Source of the DNA: Streptomyces sp. NBC_00249
GTDB lineage: Bacteria > Actinomycetota > Actinomycetes > Streptomycetales > Streptomycetaceae
Length of the DNA: 64,000 nucleotides
Direction of reading: 5' to 3'
Assembly: GCF_026342355.1 (NCBI RefSeq)
Contig: NZ_JAPEMV010000003.1
Location: forward strand, 1-64,000
Shown piece after piece: positions 43,046-50,618 of this stretch. The position numbers and the translations under genes are program-made. The notes beneath the pieces were generated by a model. It ran no database searches. It was not told where the DNA came from and saw nothing but the letters and a program-made list of their open reading frames with translations. Positions within the stretch are counted from its first letter, which is position 1. Every line of letters begins with the position of its first letter.

Positions 43046-44677
43046 TCAGCGTGCCGTGTCGGCCTCCGTGGCCACCGACTTCGCCCAGCGGTAGTCCGCC
43101 TTCCCGCTCGGGGAGCGCTGGATGGCGGGCGCGATCACCAGCTGGCGCGGGATCTTGTACCCGGCCAGCCTGCTGCGGCAGTGGAGCTGGATCTGCTCCA
43201 GCGTCGGCTCCGCCGCACCCTCCCGCACCTGTACCACCGCCGCGACATGGCTGCCCCAGGTCGGGTCGGCGACCCCCGCCACCAGCGCGTCGTACACGTC
43301 CGGGTGCGACTTCAGCGCCTGCTCGACCTCCTCCGGGTAGACCTTCTCCCCACCGGTGTTGATGCACTGCGAGCCGCGCCCGAGCACCGTGACGATGCCC
43401 TCCTCGTCGACGGTCGCCATGTCGCCCAGCAGTACCCAGCGTTCGGCGCCCTTCTGGAAGAAGGTCTCGGCGGTCTTCGCCGGGTCGTTGTAGTAGCCCA
43501 GCGGAACGTACCCGCGCTGGGCGAGCCGTCCCGGCACGCCCACGCCCACGGGCTCGTGCGTCACCGGGTCCACGACCTGGGTGCGCTCGTTGACCTGGAG
43601 CCGGAACCCCTTCTCCGGCCCGGAATCGTCCGTGGCCTTGCCGTTGGAACCGGATTCGGAGGAGCCGAAGTTGTTCAGCAGCATCACGTTCGGCACGAGC
43701 TGCCGGAACTCCGCCCGGACCGTTTCCGACATGATCGCGCCGGACGAGGAGACGCTGAACAGCGAGGACAGGTCGGTCCCCTTCAGCGGGCCCTTCAGCG
43801 CGTCGATCAGCGGCCGCAGCATGGCGTCCCCGACCAGCGAGACGCTGGACACCTTCTCCTTCTCGATGGTGCGCAGCACCTCCTCCGGCGCGTACTTGCG
43901 GTGGATGACCACCCGCTGGCCGTAGTTGAAGGCGATGAACGAGGTCAGGGTGGAGGTGCCGTGCATCAGCGGCGGAGCGGGGAAGAAGGTGAGCCCCGCC
44001 CCCCGCGCCGCGACCCGCTCGGCCAGCTCCTCGGGCCGCTTGACCGGCTCGCCGGACGGCTCCCCGCCGAACAGCCCCGCGAAGAAGAGGTCTTCGGCCC
44101 GCCACATGACGCCCTTGGGCATCCCCGTCGTGCCGCCGGTGTAGATGATGAACAGGTCGTCGGGGCTGCGCGGCGGGAACCCGCGCTCCGGCGAGCCGGC
44201 CGCCTCCGCGTCCTCGTACCGCACCGGGGCGAGCGCCGGCTCCGGCGCGCCCTCGGGGACGGGTCCGACCCGGATCAGGTGGCGGAGCTTCGCGGTCCGG
44301 GGGAGGGCCGCGGCCACCCGCTCCGTGAACTCGCCCTCGAAGACGAGGGCGGCGAGGTCGGCGTCGTTGTAGAGGTAGACCAGCTCCTCCTCCACGTACC
44401 GGTAGTTGACGTTCACCGGGACCAGCCGCGCCTTGAGGCAGGCCAGTACGGTCTGGAGGTACTCGACGCCGTTGTAGAGGTGCAGCCCCAGGTGTTCGCC
44501 GGGCCGCAGCCCGCTGTCGAGCAGGTGGTGCGCGAGGCGGTTCGCCGCCGCGTCCAGCTCGGTGTACGTGAGCCGGCGCTCGGCGCCGGTCCCGGGGTGG
44601 TCCACGTACACCAGGGCCTCACGGTCCGGGACCACGTCCACGACCGACTCGAACAGGTCGGCAAGGTTGTACTCCAC
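43046..44677 (-). CDS. Acyl-CoA synthetase (steroid/fatty-acid FadD type)
   Basis: The 543-residue adenylate-forming enzyme has the P-loop IIYTGGTTGMPKGVMWR, FGSSESGSNG, LLGDMATVDEEGIVTVLGRGSQCINTGGEKVYPEEVEQAL and the C-terminal lysine in SPSGKADYRW. The GGEKVYPEEVE form is typical of acyl-CoA synthetases found beside sterol and lipid degradation genes in actinobacteria. GTG 44677 follows AGGAGG by four bases. It is divergent from the crotonase operon, with a CTGA-N7-TCAG repeat and a KstR-like site between them, which supports a role in steroid or lipid side-chain activation. Confidence 0.92.
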   Translation of the reverse strand: MEYNLADLFESVVDVVPDREALVYVDHPGTGAERRLTYTELDAAANRLAHHLLDSGLRPGEHLGLHLYNGVEYLQTVLACLKARLVPVNVNYRYVEEELVYLYNDADLAALVFEGEFTERVAAALPRTAKLRHLIRVGPVPEGAPEPALAPVRYEDAEAAGSPERGFPPRSPDDLFIIYTGGTTGMPKGVMWRAEDLFFAGLFGGEPSGEPVKRPEELAERVAARGAGLTFFPAPPLMHGTSTLTSFIAFNYGQRVVIHRKYAPEEVLRTIEKEKVSSVSLVGDAMLRPLIDALKGPLKGTDLSSLFSVSSSGAIMSETVRAEFRQLVPNVMLLNNFGSSESGSNGKATDDSGPEKGFRLQVNERTQVVDPVTHEPVGVGVPGRLAQRGYVPLGYYNDPAKTAETFFQKGAERWVLLGDMATVDEEGIVTVLGRGSQCINTGGEKVYPEEVEQALKSHPDVYDALVAGVADPTWGSHVAAVVQVREGAAEPTLEQIQLHCRSRLAGYKIPRQLVIAPAIQRSPSGKADYRWAKSVATEADTAR

Positions 44678-44771
44678 CGTTCCTCCTGACCCCGAAAAAC
44701 TCCATGGCTGGGCTGCTCGGCGGCCATTAGAGCCGCGCTCGGCCCAAGTGGGAAGGGCGTGCGCCAAGAAA

Positions 44772-44788
44772 ACTGACTGGGTGTCAGA
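44772..44788. promoter_or_regulatory. Inverted repeat CTGA-N7-TCAG, site B
   Basis: ACTGACTGGGTGTCAGA lies in the divergent region between the acyl-CoA synthetase and crotonase genes. The arms CTGA/TCAG and the seven-base spacing match sites A and C. Confidence 0.65.
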
Positions 44789-44815
44789 AAACTATTGAAC
44801 TGCACCCGCCCCTAC

Positions 44816-44829
44816 TGCAACCTGTTCTA
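44816..44829. promoter_or_regulatory. KstR-like operator
   Basis: TGCAACCTGTTCTA fits the published mycobacterial KstR consensus TNNAACNNGTTNNA at every fixed position. It lies 23 bases before the crotonase ATG. KstR represses cholesterol catabolism genes. No kstR gene is in the window, and one 14-base match could arise by chance. Confidence 0.45.
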
Positions 44830-44852
44830 GGTCTTGAGACGGGAGGACGGCA

Positions 44853-45653
44853 ATGGGTGGGACGGAACACCTGACCGTGGAACGCCACGGCGCCACGCTG
44901 GTGCTCACCATGAACAGACCGGAGGCGAAGAACGCGCTCTCGCTTCCCCTGCTGGTGGGGCTGTACGACGGCTGGCTGGAGGCCGACGCGGACGACACGG
45001 TCCGCTCGGTGGTGCTGACCGGCGCGGGCGGCGACTTCTGCGCGGGCATGGACCTGAAGGCGCTCGCCGGAAAGGGCATGGACGGCGACCAGTACCGAGA
45101 CCGCCTCAAGGACGACCCCGACCTGCACTGGAAGGCGATGCTCCGCCACCACCGGCCGCGCAAACCGGTGATCGCGGCGGTGGAGGGGTACTGCGTCGCG
45201 GGCGGCACGGAGATCCTCCAGGGCACCGACATCCGCATCGCGGGCGCCGGAGCCACCTTCGGCCTGTTCGAGGTCAAACGGGGCCTGTTCCCGATCGGCG
45301 GCTCCACGGTGCGCCTGCCGCGCCAGATCCCGCGCACGCACGCGCTGGAGATGCTGCTGACCGGACGGCCCTACGCGGCCGAGGAGGCGGCGCGGATCGG
45401 CCTCGTCGGGCGGGTGGTGCCCGACGGGACGGCCCTGGACGCCGCCCTGGAGACCGCCGAGCTGATCAACGCCTGCGGGCCGCTCGCGGTGGAGGCCGTG
45501 AAGGCGTCCGTCTACGAGACGGCGGAGATGACCGAGACACAGGGGCTGGCCTCCGAACTCCTGCGGGGCTGGCCGATCTTCGACACGGCGGACGCGAAGG
45601 AAGGCGCGAGGGCCTTCGCCGAGAAGCGGCCCGCGCTGTACCGCCGCGAGTAG
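44853..45653 (+). CDS. Crotonase / enoyl-CoA hydratase family protein
   Basis: The 266-residue crotonase has the oxyanion-hole segments LTGAGGDFCAGMDLKAL and EGYCVAGGTEILQGTDIRIAG, followed by GLFEVKRGLFPIGGSTVRLPR. The Glu that usually activates water in hydratases is not obvious at the second position, so an isomerase or other crotonase reaction is possible. ATG 44853 follows GGGAGG by seven bases. It heads a plus-strand group with the DUF35 protein and two thiolase-like genes, although 178 bases with an intergenic repeat separate it from them. Confidence 0.9.
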   Translation: MGGTEHLTVERHGATLVLTMNRPEAKNALSLPLLVGLYDGWLEADADDTVRSVVLTGAGGDFCAGMDLKALAGKGMDGDQYRDRLKDDPDLHWKAMLRHHRPRKPVIAAVEGYCVAGGTEILQGTDIRIAGAGATFGLFEVKRGLFPIGGSTVRLPRQIPRTHALEMLLTGRPYAAEEAARIGLVGRVVPDGTALDAALETAELINACGPLAVEAVKASVYETAEMTETQGLASELLRGWPIFDTADAKEGARAFAEKRPALYRRE

Positions 45654-45729
45654 CCGGCCGGCCGGCCGTGCCGTGCCGTTCCGCTCCTGCGTTCTCGTCC
45701 CGGTGGTGCCGGTCGGGGCGCGGGTGCGG

Positions 45730-45792
45730 CGCCGTTGCCGGGGGCTCTGCCCCCGGACCCCCGCGCCTCGAACGCCGGAGGGGCTGGATCTG
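45730..45792. repeat. Streptomyces-type intergenic repeat with hairpin
   Basis: The segment contains GCCGGGGGC-tct-GCCCCCGG and then ACCCCCGCGCCTCGAACGCC. GC-rich blocks of this form are very common between genes in Streptomyces genomes. It may also act as an attenuator or terminator after the crotonase gene. Confidence 0.6.
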
Positions 45793-45831
45793 CGCCTCGA
45801 AGCCACCCGTCTGAAGATCGGAGACCCACGT

Positions 45832-46794
45832 ATGACAGCCGCGTCCCCGCCGGAGGTCCTCCGCGCGCCCCTCGTCGTCGAGTTCCCCTTCACCCGGTCC
45901 CTCGGGCCCGTCCAGAGCGCCTTCCTCAGCGGCCTGCGCGACGGCCTCGTCCTCGGTGTCAGGACCTCCGACGGGAGCGTGATGGTGCCGCCCGTCGAGT
46001 ACGACCCCCGCACCGCAGAGGAACTGCGCGAACTCGTCGAGGTCGAAGCCACCGGCACCGTCACCACCTGGGCCTGGAACGGCTCCCCGCGCCCGAACCA
46101 GCCCCTCGCCACGCCCTTCGCCTGGGTGCTGGTCAAACTCGACGGCGCCGACACCGCCCTCCTGCACGTCCTCGACGCCCCCGGCCCGGAGGCCGTCACC
46201 ACCGGCATGCGGGTCCGCGTCCGCTGGGCGTCCGAGCGCACCGGCGCCATCACCGACATCGCCTGCTTCGAGCCCCACGACGCCCCGGCCGCCCCCGCCG
46301 GCGCCACCCCGCACGACGGCGTCTTCGCCGACCCCGTCACCGGCATCGTCGCCGAGGCCCGCCTCGACTACACGTACAGCCCCGGCCGCGCCCAGACCGC
46401 CTACATCAACGCCCTCTCCGAGCGCCGGACCGTCGGCGAGCGCTGCCCCTCCTGCCACAAGGTGTACGTCCCGCCGCGCGGCGCCTGCCCCACCTGCGGC
46501 GTCGCCACCACCGACCAGGTCGAGGTCGGCCCGGCCGGCACCGTCACCACCTACTGCATCGTCAACATCAAGGCGCGCGGCCTCGACATCGAAGTCCCCT
46601 ACGTCTACGCCCACATCGCCCTCGACGGCGCCGGCCTCGCCCTCCACGGCCGGATCGGCGGCATCCCGTACGACCAGGTCCGCATGGGCCTGCGCGTGGA
46701 ACCGGTCTGGACCGACGGCGGCCGCTACCCCGACCACTACCGGCCCACCGGCGAACCGGACGCCGACTACGACGTGTACAAGGAGCTCATCTGA
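45832..46794 (+). CDS. Duplicated DUF35 OB-fold protein with zinc ribbon
   Basis: The 320-residue protein contains two DUF35-like units. The C-terminal unit has the full zinc ribbon ERCPSCHKVYVPPRGACPTCG followed by an OB-fold (GTVTTYCIVNI...). The N-terminal unit keeps the OB-fold (GTVTTWAWNGSP) but has lost the cysteines. DUF35 proteins bind acyl-CoA and serve as obligate partners of thiolase-like enzymes, for example ChsH2 with the aldolase Ltp2 in steroid side-chain cleavage. The two thiolase genes follow at once; the stop and the next ATG share one base (TGATG). This strongly suggests that the three proteins form a complex. Confidence 0.88.
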   Translation: MTAASPPEVLRAPLVVEFPFTRSLGPVQSAFLSGLRDGLVLGVRTSDGSVMVPPVEYDPRTAEELRELVEVEATGTVTTWAWNGSPRPNQPLATPFAWVLVKLDGADTALLHVLDAPGPEAVTTGMRVRVRWASERTGAITDIACFEPHDAPAAPAGATPHDGVFADPVTGIVAEARLDYTYSPGRAQTAYINALSERRTVGERCPSCHKVYVPPRGACPTCGVATTDQVEVGPAGTVTTYCIVNIKARGLDIEVPYVYAHIALDGAGLALHGRIGGIPYDQVRMGLRVEPVWTDGGRYPDHYRPTGEPDADYDVYKELI

Positions 46795-47876
46795 TGGCCA
46801 CGCAGCGCACTCCGCGCACGCCGGGCCCCGCCCGTGAGGTCGCCGTCGTCGCCTTCGCGCAGAGCGACCACCTGCGCCGCACGGACGAGCTCAGCGAGGT
46901 CGAGATGGTCATGCCGGTCCTCCACCAGGTGCTGGCCGCCACCGGGCTCAAGGCCGGCGAGATCGGCTTCACCTGCTCCGGCTCCAGCGACTACCTCGCC
47001 GGCCGGGCCTTCTCCTTCACCATGACCCTCGACGGAGTCGGCGCCTGGCCCCCGATCTCCGAGTCGCACGTCGAGATGGACGGCGCCTGGGCGCTCTACG
47101 AGGCCTGGGTCAAGATCCAGACCGGCGAGGCCGACACCGCGCTCGTCTACTCGTACGGGAAGTCCTCCCCGGGATCCGTCCGCGACGTCCTCACCCGCCA
47201 GCTCGACCCGTACTACCTCGCCCCCCTCTGGCCCGACTCGGTGGCCCTCGCCGCCCTCCAGGCCCAGGCCCTCATCGACGCCGGCGACACCGACGAGGAC
47301 GCCCTCGCCGCCATCGGCGCCCGCAGCCGCACCGCCGCCGGGGCCAACCCGCACGCCCAGCTGCGCGGCGCCGTCCCGCAGGGCGACTACCAGGTGGCGC
47401 CGCTGCGCACCGGGGACTGCCCGCCGATCGGCGACGGCGCCGCCGCCGTGATCCTGGCCGCCGGGGACGCGGCCCGGCGGCTGTGCGCACGGCCCGCCTG
47501 GATCACCGGCATCGACCACCGCATCGAGGCGCACGGCCTCGGCCTGCGCGACCTGACCGACTCCCCGTCCACCCGGCTCGCCGCCGAGCGGGCCGGGGTC
47601 TTCGACGCCCCGGTGGACACGGCCGAACTGCACGCGCCGTTCTCCTCCCAGGAGGTCGTGCTGCGCAAGGCGCTCGGGCTCGGCGAGGACGTGACGGTCA
47701 ACCCCTCCGGCGGAGCCCTCGCCGCCAACCCGGTCATGGCGGCGGGCCTGATCCGCATCGGCGAGGCCGCCGCCCGCATCCACCGCGGCGAGTCCGACCG
47801 GGCCGTCGCCCACGCCACCTCCGGCCCCTGCCTCCAGCAGAACCTGGTCGCCGTCCTGGAAGGGGACCGAGCATGA
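46794..47876 (+). CDS. Thiolase-superfamily protein lacking the nucleophilic cysteine (Ltp2-like)
   Basis: The 360-residue thiolase-fold protein belongs to the SCP2-thiolase/lipid-transfer-protein group. Where thiolases have the acyl-accepting Cys (C-x-S-G), this reads SHVEMDGAWALYEAW, with no cysteine. The C-terminal GG motif NPSGGALAANPVMAAGLIRI is retained. Cys-less members such as Ltp2 act as retro-aldolases on CoA esters rather than thiolases. It overlaps the DUF35 gene by one base and the next thiolase by ATGA, so the three are probably made in fixed proportion. Confidence 0.85.
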   Translation: MATQRTPRTPGPAREVAVVAFAQSDHLRRTDELSEVEMVMPVLHQVLAATGLKAGEIGFTCSGSSDYLAGRAFSFTMTLDGVGAWPPISESHVEMDGAWALYEAWVKIQTGEADTALVYSYGKSSPGSVRDVLTRQLDPYYLAPLWPDSVALAALQAQALIDAGDTDEDALAAIGARSRTAAGANPHAQLRGAVPQGDYQVAPLRTGDCPPIGDGAAAVILAAGDAARRLCARPAWITGIDHRIEAHGLGLRDLTDSPSTRLAAERAGVFDAPVDTAELHAPFSSQEVVLRKALGLGEDVTVNPSGGALAANPVMAAGLIRIGEAAARIHRGESDRAVAHATSGPCLQQNLVAVLEGDRA

Positions 47877-49048
47877 ACACGACGGGCAAGGAGCCGGTGG
47901 CCGTCGTCGGCATCGGCCAGACCAAGCACGTCGCCGCCCGCCACGACGTCTCCATCGCCGGCCTGGTCCGCGAGGCCGCCGCCCGCGCCCTCACCGACGC
48001 CGAGCTGACCTGGGCGGACATCGACGCCGTCGTCATCGGCAAGGCCCCCGACTTCTTCGAGGGGGTGATGATGCCGGAGCTGTACCTGGCGGACGCCCTC
48101 GGGGCCGTCGGCAAGCCGATGCTCCGCGTCCACACGGCGGGGTCCGTCGGCGGGTCCACCGCCCTGGTCGCCTCCAACCTGGTCGCCGCCCGCGTCCACC
48201 GCACCGTCCTGACCCTCGCCTTCGAGAAGCAGTCCGAGTCGAACGCCATGTGGGGGCTCTCGCTGCCCGTCCCCTTCCAGCAGCCGCTGCTGGCGGGCGC
48301 GGGCGGCTTCTTCGCCCCGCACGTGCGCGCGTACATGCGGCGCACGGGCGCCCCGGACACGGTGGGCTCCCTCGTCGCGTACAAGGACCGCCGCAACGCC
48401 CTGAAGAACCCGTACGCACACCTGCACGAGCACGACATCACCCTGGAGAAGGTCCAGGCCTCACCCATGCTGTGGGACCCGATCCGCTACTCCGAGACCT
48501 GCCCCTCCTCGGACGGGGCCTGCGCGATGGTCCTCACCGACCGGGCGGGCGCGGCCCGTTCGCCCAGGCCCCCGGCCTGGGTGCACGGCGGGGCCATGCG
48601 CAGTGAGCCGACCCTCTTCGCGGGCAAGGACTTCGTCTCCCCGCAGGCGGGCAAGGACTGCGCGGCGGACGTCTACCGGCAGGCCGGGATCACCGACCCG
48701 CGCCGGGAGATCGACGCGGTCGAGATGTACGTCCCGTTCTCCTGGTACGAGCCGATGTGGCTGGAGAACCTGGGCTTCGCGCAGGAGGGCGAAGGCTGGA
48801 AACTCACCGAGGCCGGGGTCACCGAACTCGACGGAGACCTCCCCGTGAACCCCTCCGGCGGGGTGCTCTCCACCAACCCCATCGGCGCCTCCGGCATGAT
48901 CCGCTTCGCGGAGGCGGCCCTCCAGGTGCGCGGACAGGCGGGCGAGCACCAGGTGCCCGGCGCCCGGCGGGCGATGGGACACGCGTACGGCGGCGGCGCG
49001 CAGTTCTTCGCGATGTGGCTCGTCGGGGACCGGCCGCCGGGATCCTGA
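47873..49048 (+). CDS. Second thiolase-superfamily protein, also Cys-less
   Basis: The 391-residue protein starts at ATG 47873 (ATGA overlap). The usual nucleophile position reads HTAGSVGGSTALVASN, again without a cysteine. The C-terminal parts AVEMYVPFSWYEPMWLENLGF, NPSGGVLSTNPIGASGMIRFAEAALQVRGQAG and AMGHAYGGGAQFFAMWLVG are conserved features of SCP2-type thiolases. Together with the DUF35 protein and the first thiolase it may form a heteromeric aldolase or thiolase for a steroid-like CoA ester. Tyrosines in the C-terminal half could be catalytic, as in Ltp2. Confidence 0.85.
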   Translation: MNTTGKEPVAVVGIGQTKHVAARHDVSIAGLVREAAARALTDAELTWADIDAVVIGKAPDFFEGVMMPELYLADALGAVGKPMLRVHTAGSVGGSTALVASNLVAARVHRTVLTLAFEKQSESNAMWGLSLPVPFQQPLLAGAGGFFAPHVRAYMRRTGAPDTVGSLVAYKDRRNALKNPYAHLHEHDITLEKVQASPMLWDPIRYSETCPSSDGACAMVLTDRAGAARSPRPPAWVHGGAMRSEPTLFAGKDFVSPQAGKDCAADVYRQAGITDPRREIDAVEMYVPFSWYEPMWLENLGFAQEGEGWKLTEAGVTELDGDLPVNPSGGVLSTNPIGASGMIRFAEAALQVRGQAGEHQVPGARRAMGHAYGGGAQFFAMWLVGDRPPGS

Positions 49049-49142
49049 ACACACCGCCACATGTGACGCACAGTGGTCTGTGCGGCACCCGCTGCGATGG
49101 CTACCCTTGGCCCCCGGGACGACGACCGGGAGGAGCACGCGC

Positions 49143-49364
49143 GTGACCGAGAGCATGACGTGGGGAAAGCCGGAGCTGGATCTCAGCGGGGCGGACTGGC
49201 AGTCGGGCAGCCGGGGAGTGGGCGAGGTCCAGATCGCCTTCGTGGAGGGCTTCATCGCGATGCGCAACCGCGAGCGCCCCGACAGCACCTCCCTGGTCTT
49301 CGCACCGGACGAATGGCGCAAGTTCACCCTCCAGGCCCGAGGCGGCCGCCTCGACCCGACGTAG
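49143..49364 (+). CDS. DUF397 domain protein
   Basis: The 73-residue protein has the DUF397 features WGKPELDLSGADWQSGS, GEVQIAFVEGFIAMRNRERPDSTSLVFAPDEWRKFTL. In Streptomyces these small proteins usually pair with an XRE-type regulator of the WhiJ/BldD-like kind and take part in developmental control. No partner regulator is adjacent here. GTG 49143 lies eight bases after GGGAGGAG; the ATG at 49155 is an alternative start. Confidence 0.82.
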   Translation: MTESMTWGKPELDLSGADWQSGSRGVGEVQIAFVEGFIAMRNRERPDSTSLVFAPDEWRKFTLQARGGRLDPT

Positions 49365-49372
49365 CCCCACCG

Positions 49373-49412
49373 GGCCCCACCCCGGCCGGGCCCACGTGGC
49401 AGGGGTGGGGCC
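49373..49412 (+). terminator. Terminator after the DUF397 gene
   Basis: GGCCCCACCCC at 49373-49383 pairs perfectly with GGGGTGGGGCC at 49402-49412, starting eight bases after the stop codon. Confidence 0.75.
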
Positions 49413-49429
49413 TGCCGACGGCGGTGCGG

Positions 49430-49490
49430 TGTTCCGGGGTCCGGGGCGGAGCCCCGGCGAACGGTGGAAGGGCGGGCAAGGGACAGCCCC
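49430..49490. repeat. Second Streptomyces-type intergenic repeat
   Basis: GTTCCGGGGTCCGGGGCGGA and then GCCCCGGCGAACGG form the reverse-orientation counterpart of the common GC-rich intergenic repeat seen at 45730. The surrounding bases up to 49634 show no gene. Confidence 0.5.
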
Positions 49491-49634
49491 GCAGGGCGCC
49501 GGCGGACCGGGACCGAGCCTCAGGCCCCGGCGCACGGCCGCCCGGCCGGCCGTCCCGCCCCCCCCGGAAACGGGTTGCCGACCGGCGGGGTCTCGCGGAC
49601 GATGGGGACATGACGATCAGCCGCCGAAAGGGCG

Positions 49635-50099
49635 ATGCCGCGTAGACGCCCCGGCGCCCTGCGCGCCGAACGGGGAACCTTCGCGGGCCGCCGCGCGCCC
49701 GCCTGGGCGCGCGAGCTGCCCCCGGTGGACCGGCTGTCGCCCGAGGCGAGCGCCGATGTCCACCGGGTGCGCGGCCGGGGCCACTTCTACCCCCTCGAAG
49801 ACCTCCTGTCCCGCTACCGGGCCTTCCTGGAGAGACCTGGCGGCCGCCTGCGCCTGACGTACGCGCTCTGCCCCGCCCCCGGCTGCGAGCTCGACGACCT
49901 CGCCGTCGTCCGCGACGGCCTCGCCGAGTGGTGCGCCGACCTGCCGCCCGAGGCCCGCAGCGCGCTGGCCCGCGTACTGGTGGGACTGGACGCCCGGCTG
50001 CGGCGGCGCACCCTGCCCGACCCCGAGGCCCCCCGCACGGACCGCGCCGGAACCCCCCGCCCCTGGTGGCACCGCCTGCGCTACGAGGACCATCAGTAG
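49635..50099 (+). CDS. Conserved hypothetical protein, 154 residues
   Basis: The product is basic at the N-terminus (MPRRRPGALRAERGTFAGRR) and contains FYPLEDLLSRYRAFLERPGG and DDLAVVRDGLAEWCADLPPEARSALARVLVGLDARLRRR, predicted helical. No family is recognised. Start ATG 49635 has a purine-rich GCCGAAAGG upstream. The ACT-domain gene begins ten bases after its stop, so they may form an operon. Confidence 0.6.
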   Translation: MPRRRPGALRAERGTFAGRRAPAWARELPPVDRLSPEASADVHRVRGRGHFYPLEDLLSRYRAFLERPGGRLRLTYALCPAPGCELDDLAVVRDGLAEWCADLPPEARSALARVLVGLDARLRRRTLPDPEAPRTDRAGTPRPWWHRLRYEDHQ

Positions 50100-50109
50100 G
50101 GTGTGCCGC

Positions 50110-50517
50110 ATGAGCGGAGAGAGTGACCTGCGGAAACTCCTGAGCGGCATGCGCCCGGAACTGAACGAGGGCCGGTACGCGTTCTGCACGCTGCCCGGCG
50201 AGACCCGCCCCCCGGCCGGACTCGCCCCCGTGGCCACCGTCCGCGAGCCCGAGGGCCTCACCCTGGTCCTGCGCCAGGAGGAAGCGGACGCGGCGGGACT
50301 GCCCTACGACCACACCGCCGGCTGGATCACCCTGCGCATCCACTCCGCCCTCGACGCCGTCGGCCTCACCGGAGCCTTCGCCGCCGAGCTCGCCGCGCAC
50401 GGACTCAGCTGCAACGTCATCGCCGGCTACCACCACGACCACCTCTTCGTGGCCGCCGACCGGGCCGCCGAAGCCGTCTCCGTCCTGGAGGAATTGGCCA
50501 CACGTTCGGCGGAATAG
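50110..50517 (+). CDS. ACT-domain protein
   Basis: The 135-residue protein fits the short ACT-domain family common in bacteria: LRKLLSGMRPELNEGRYAFCTLPG at the N-terminus and a C-terminal ACT-like half, GWITLRIHSALDAVGLTGAFAAELAAHGLSCNVIAGYHHDHLFVAADRAAEAVSVLEEL. ACT domains bind amino acids and regulate metabolic enzymes. As a free-standing domain its partner is unknown. Confidence 0.88.
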   Translation: MSGESDLRKLLSGMRPELNEGRYAFCTLPGETRPPAGLAPVATVREPEGLTLVLRQEEADAAGLPYDHTAGWITLRIHSALDAVGLTGAFAAELAAHGLSCNVIAGYHHDHLFVAADRAAEAVSVLEELATRSAE

Positions 50518-50618
50518 CGAAATCCGGAAAAGATTCCGATCTTTCCCGACCGGGGCCCTTCCCCGGCGCACACGCGGGCGTACGCTGATGCCCCGAACAG
50601 GCCTGGGGGGTACCAGCC

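Noticed and set aside
45730..49490. The two GC-rich intergenic repeats as further MITE copies
   Set aside because: They share neither the CTAG ends nor the internal sequence of the MITE, and they match the general Streptomyces intergenic repeat instead.
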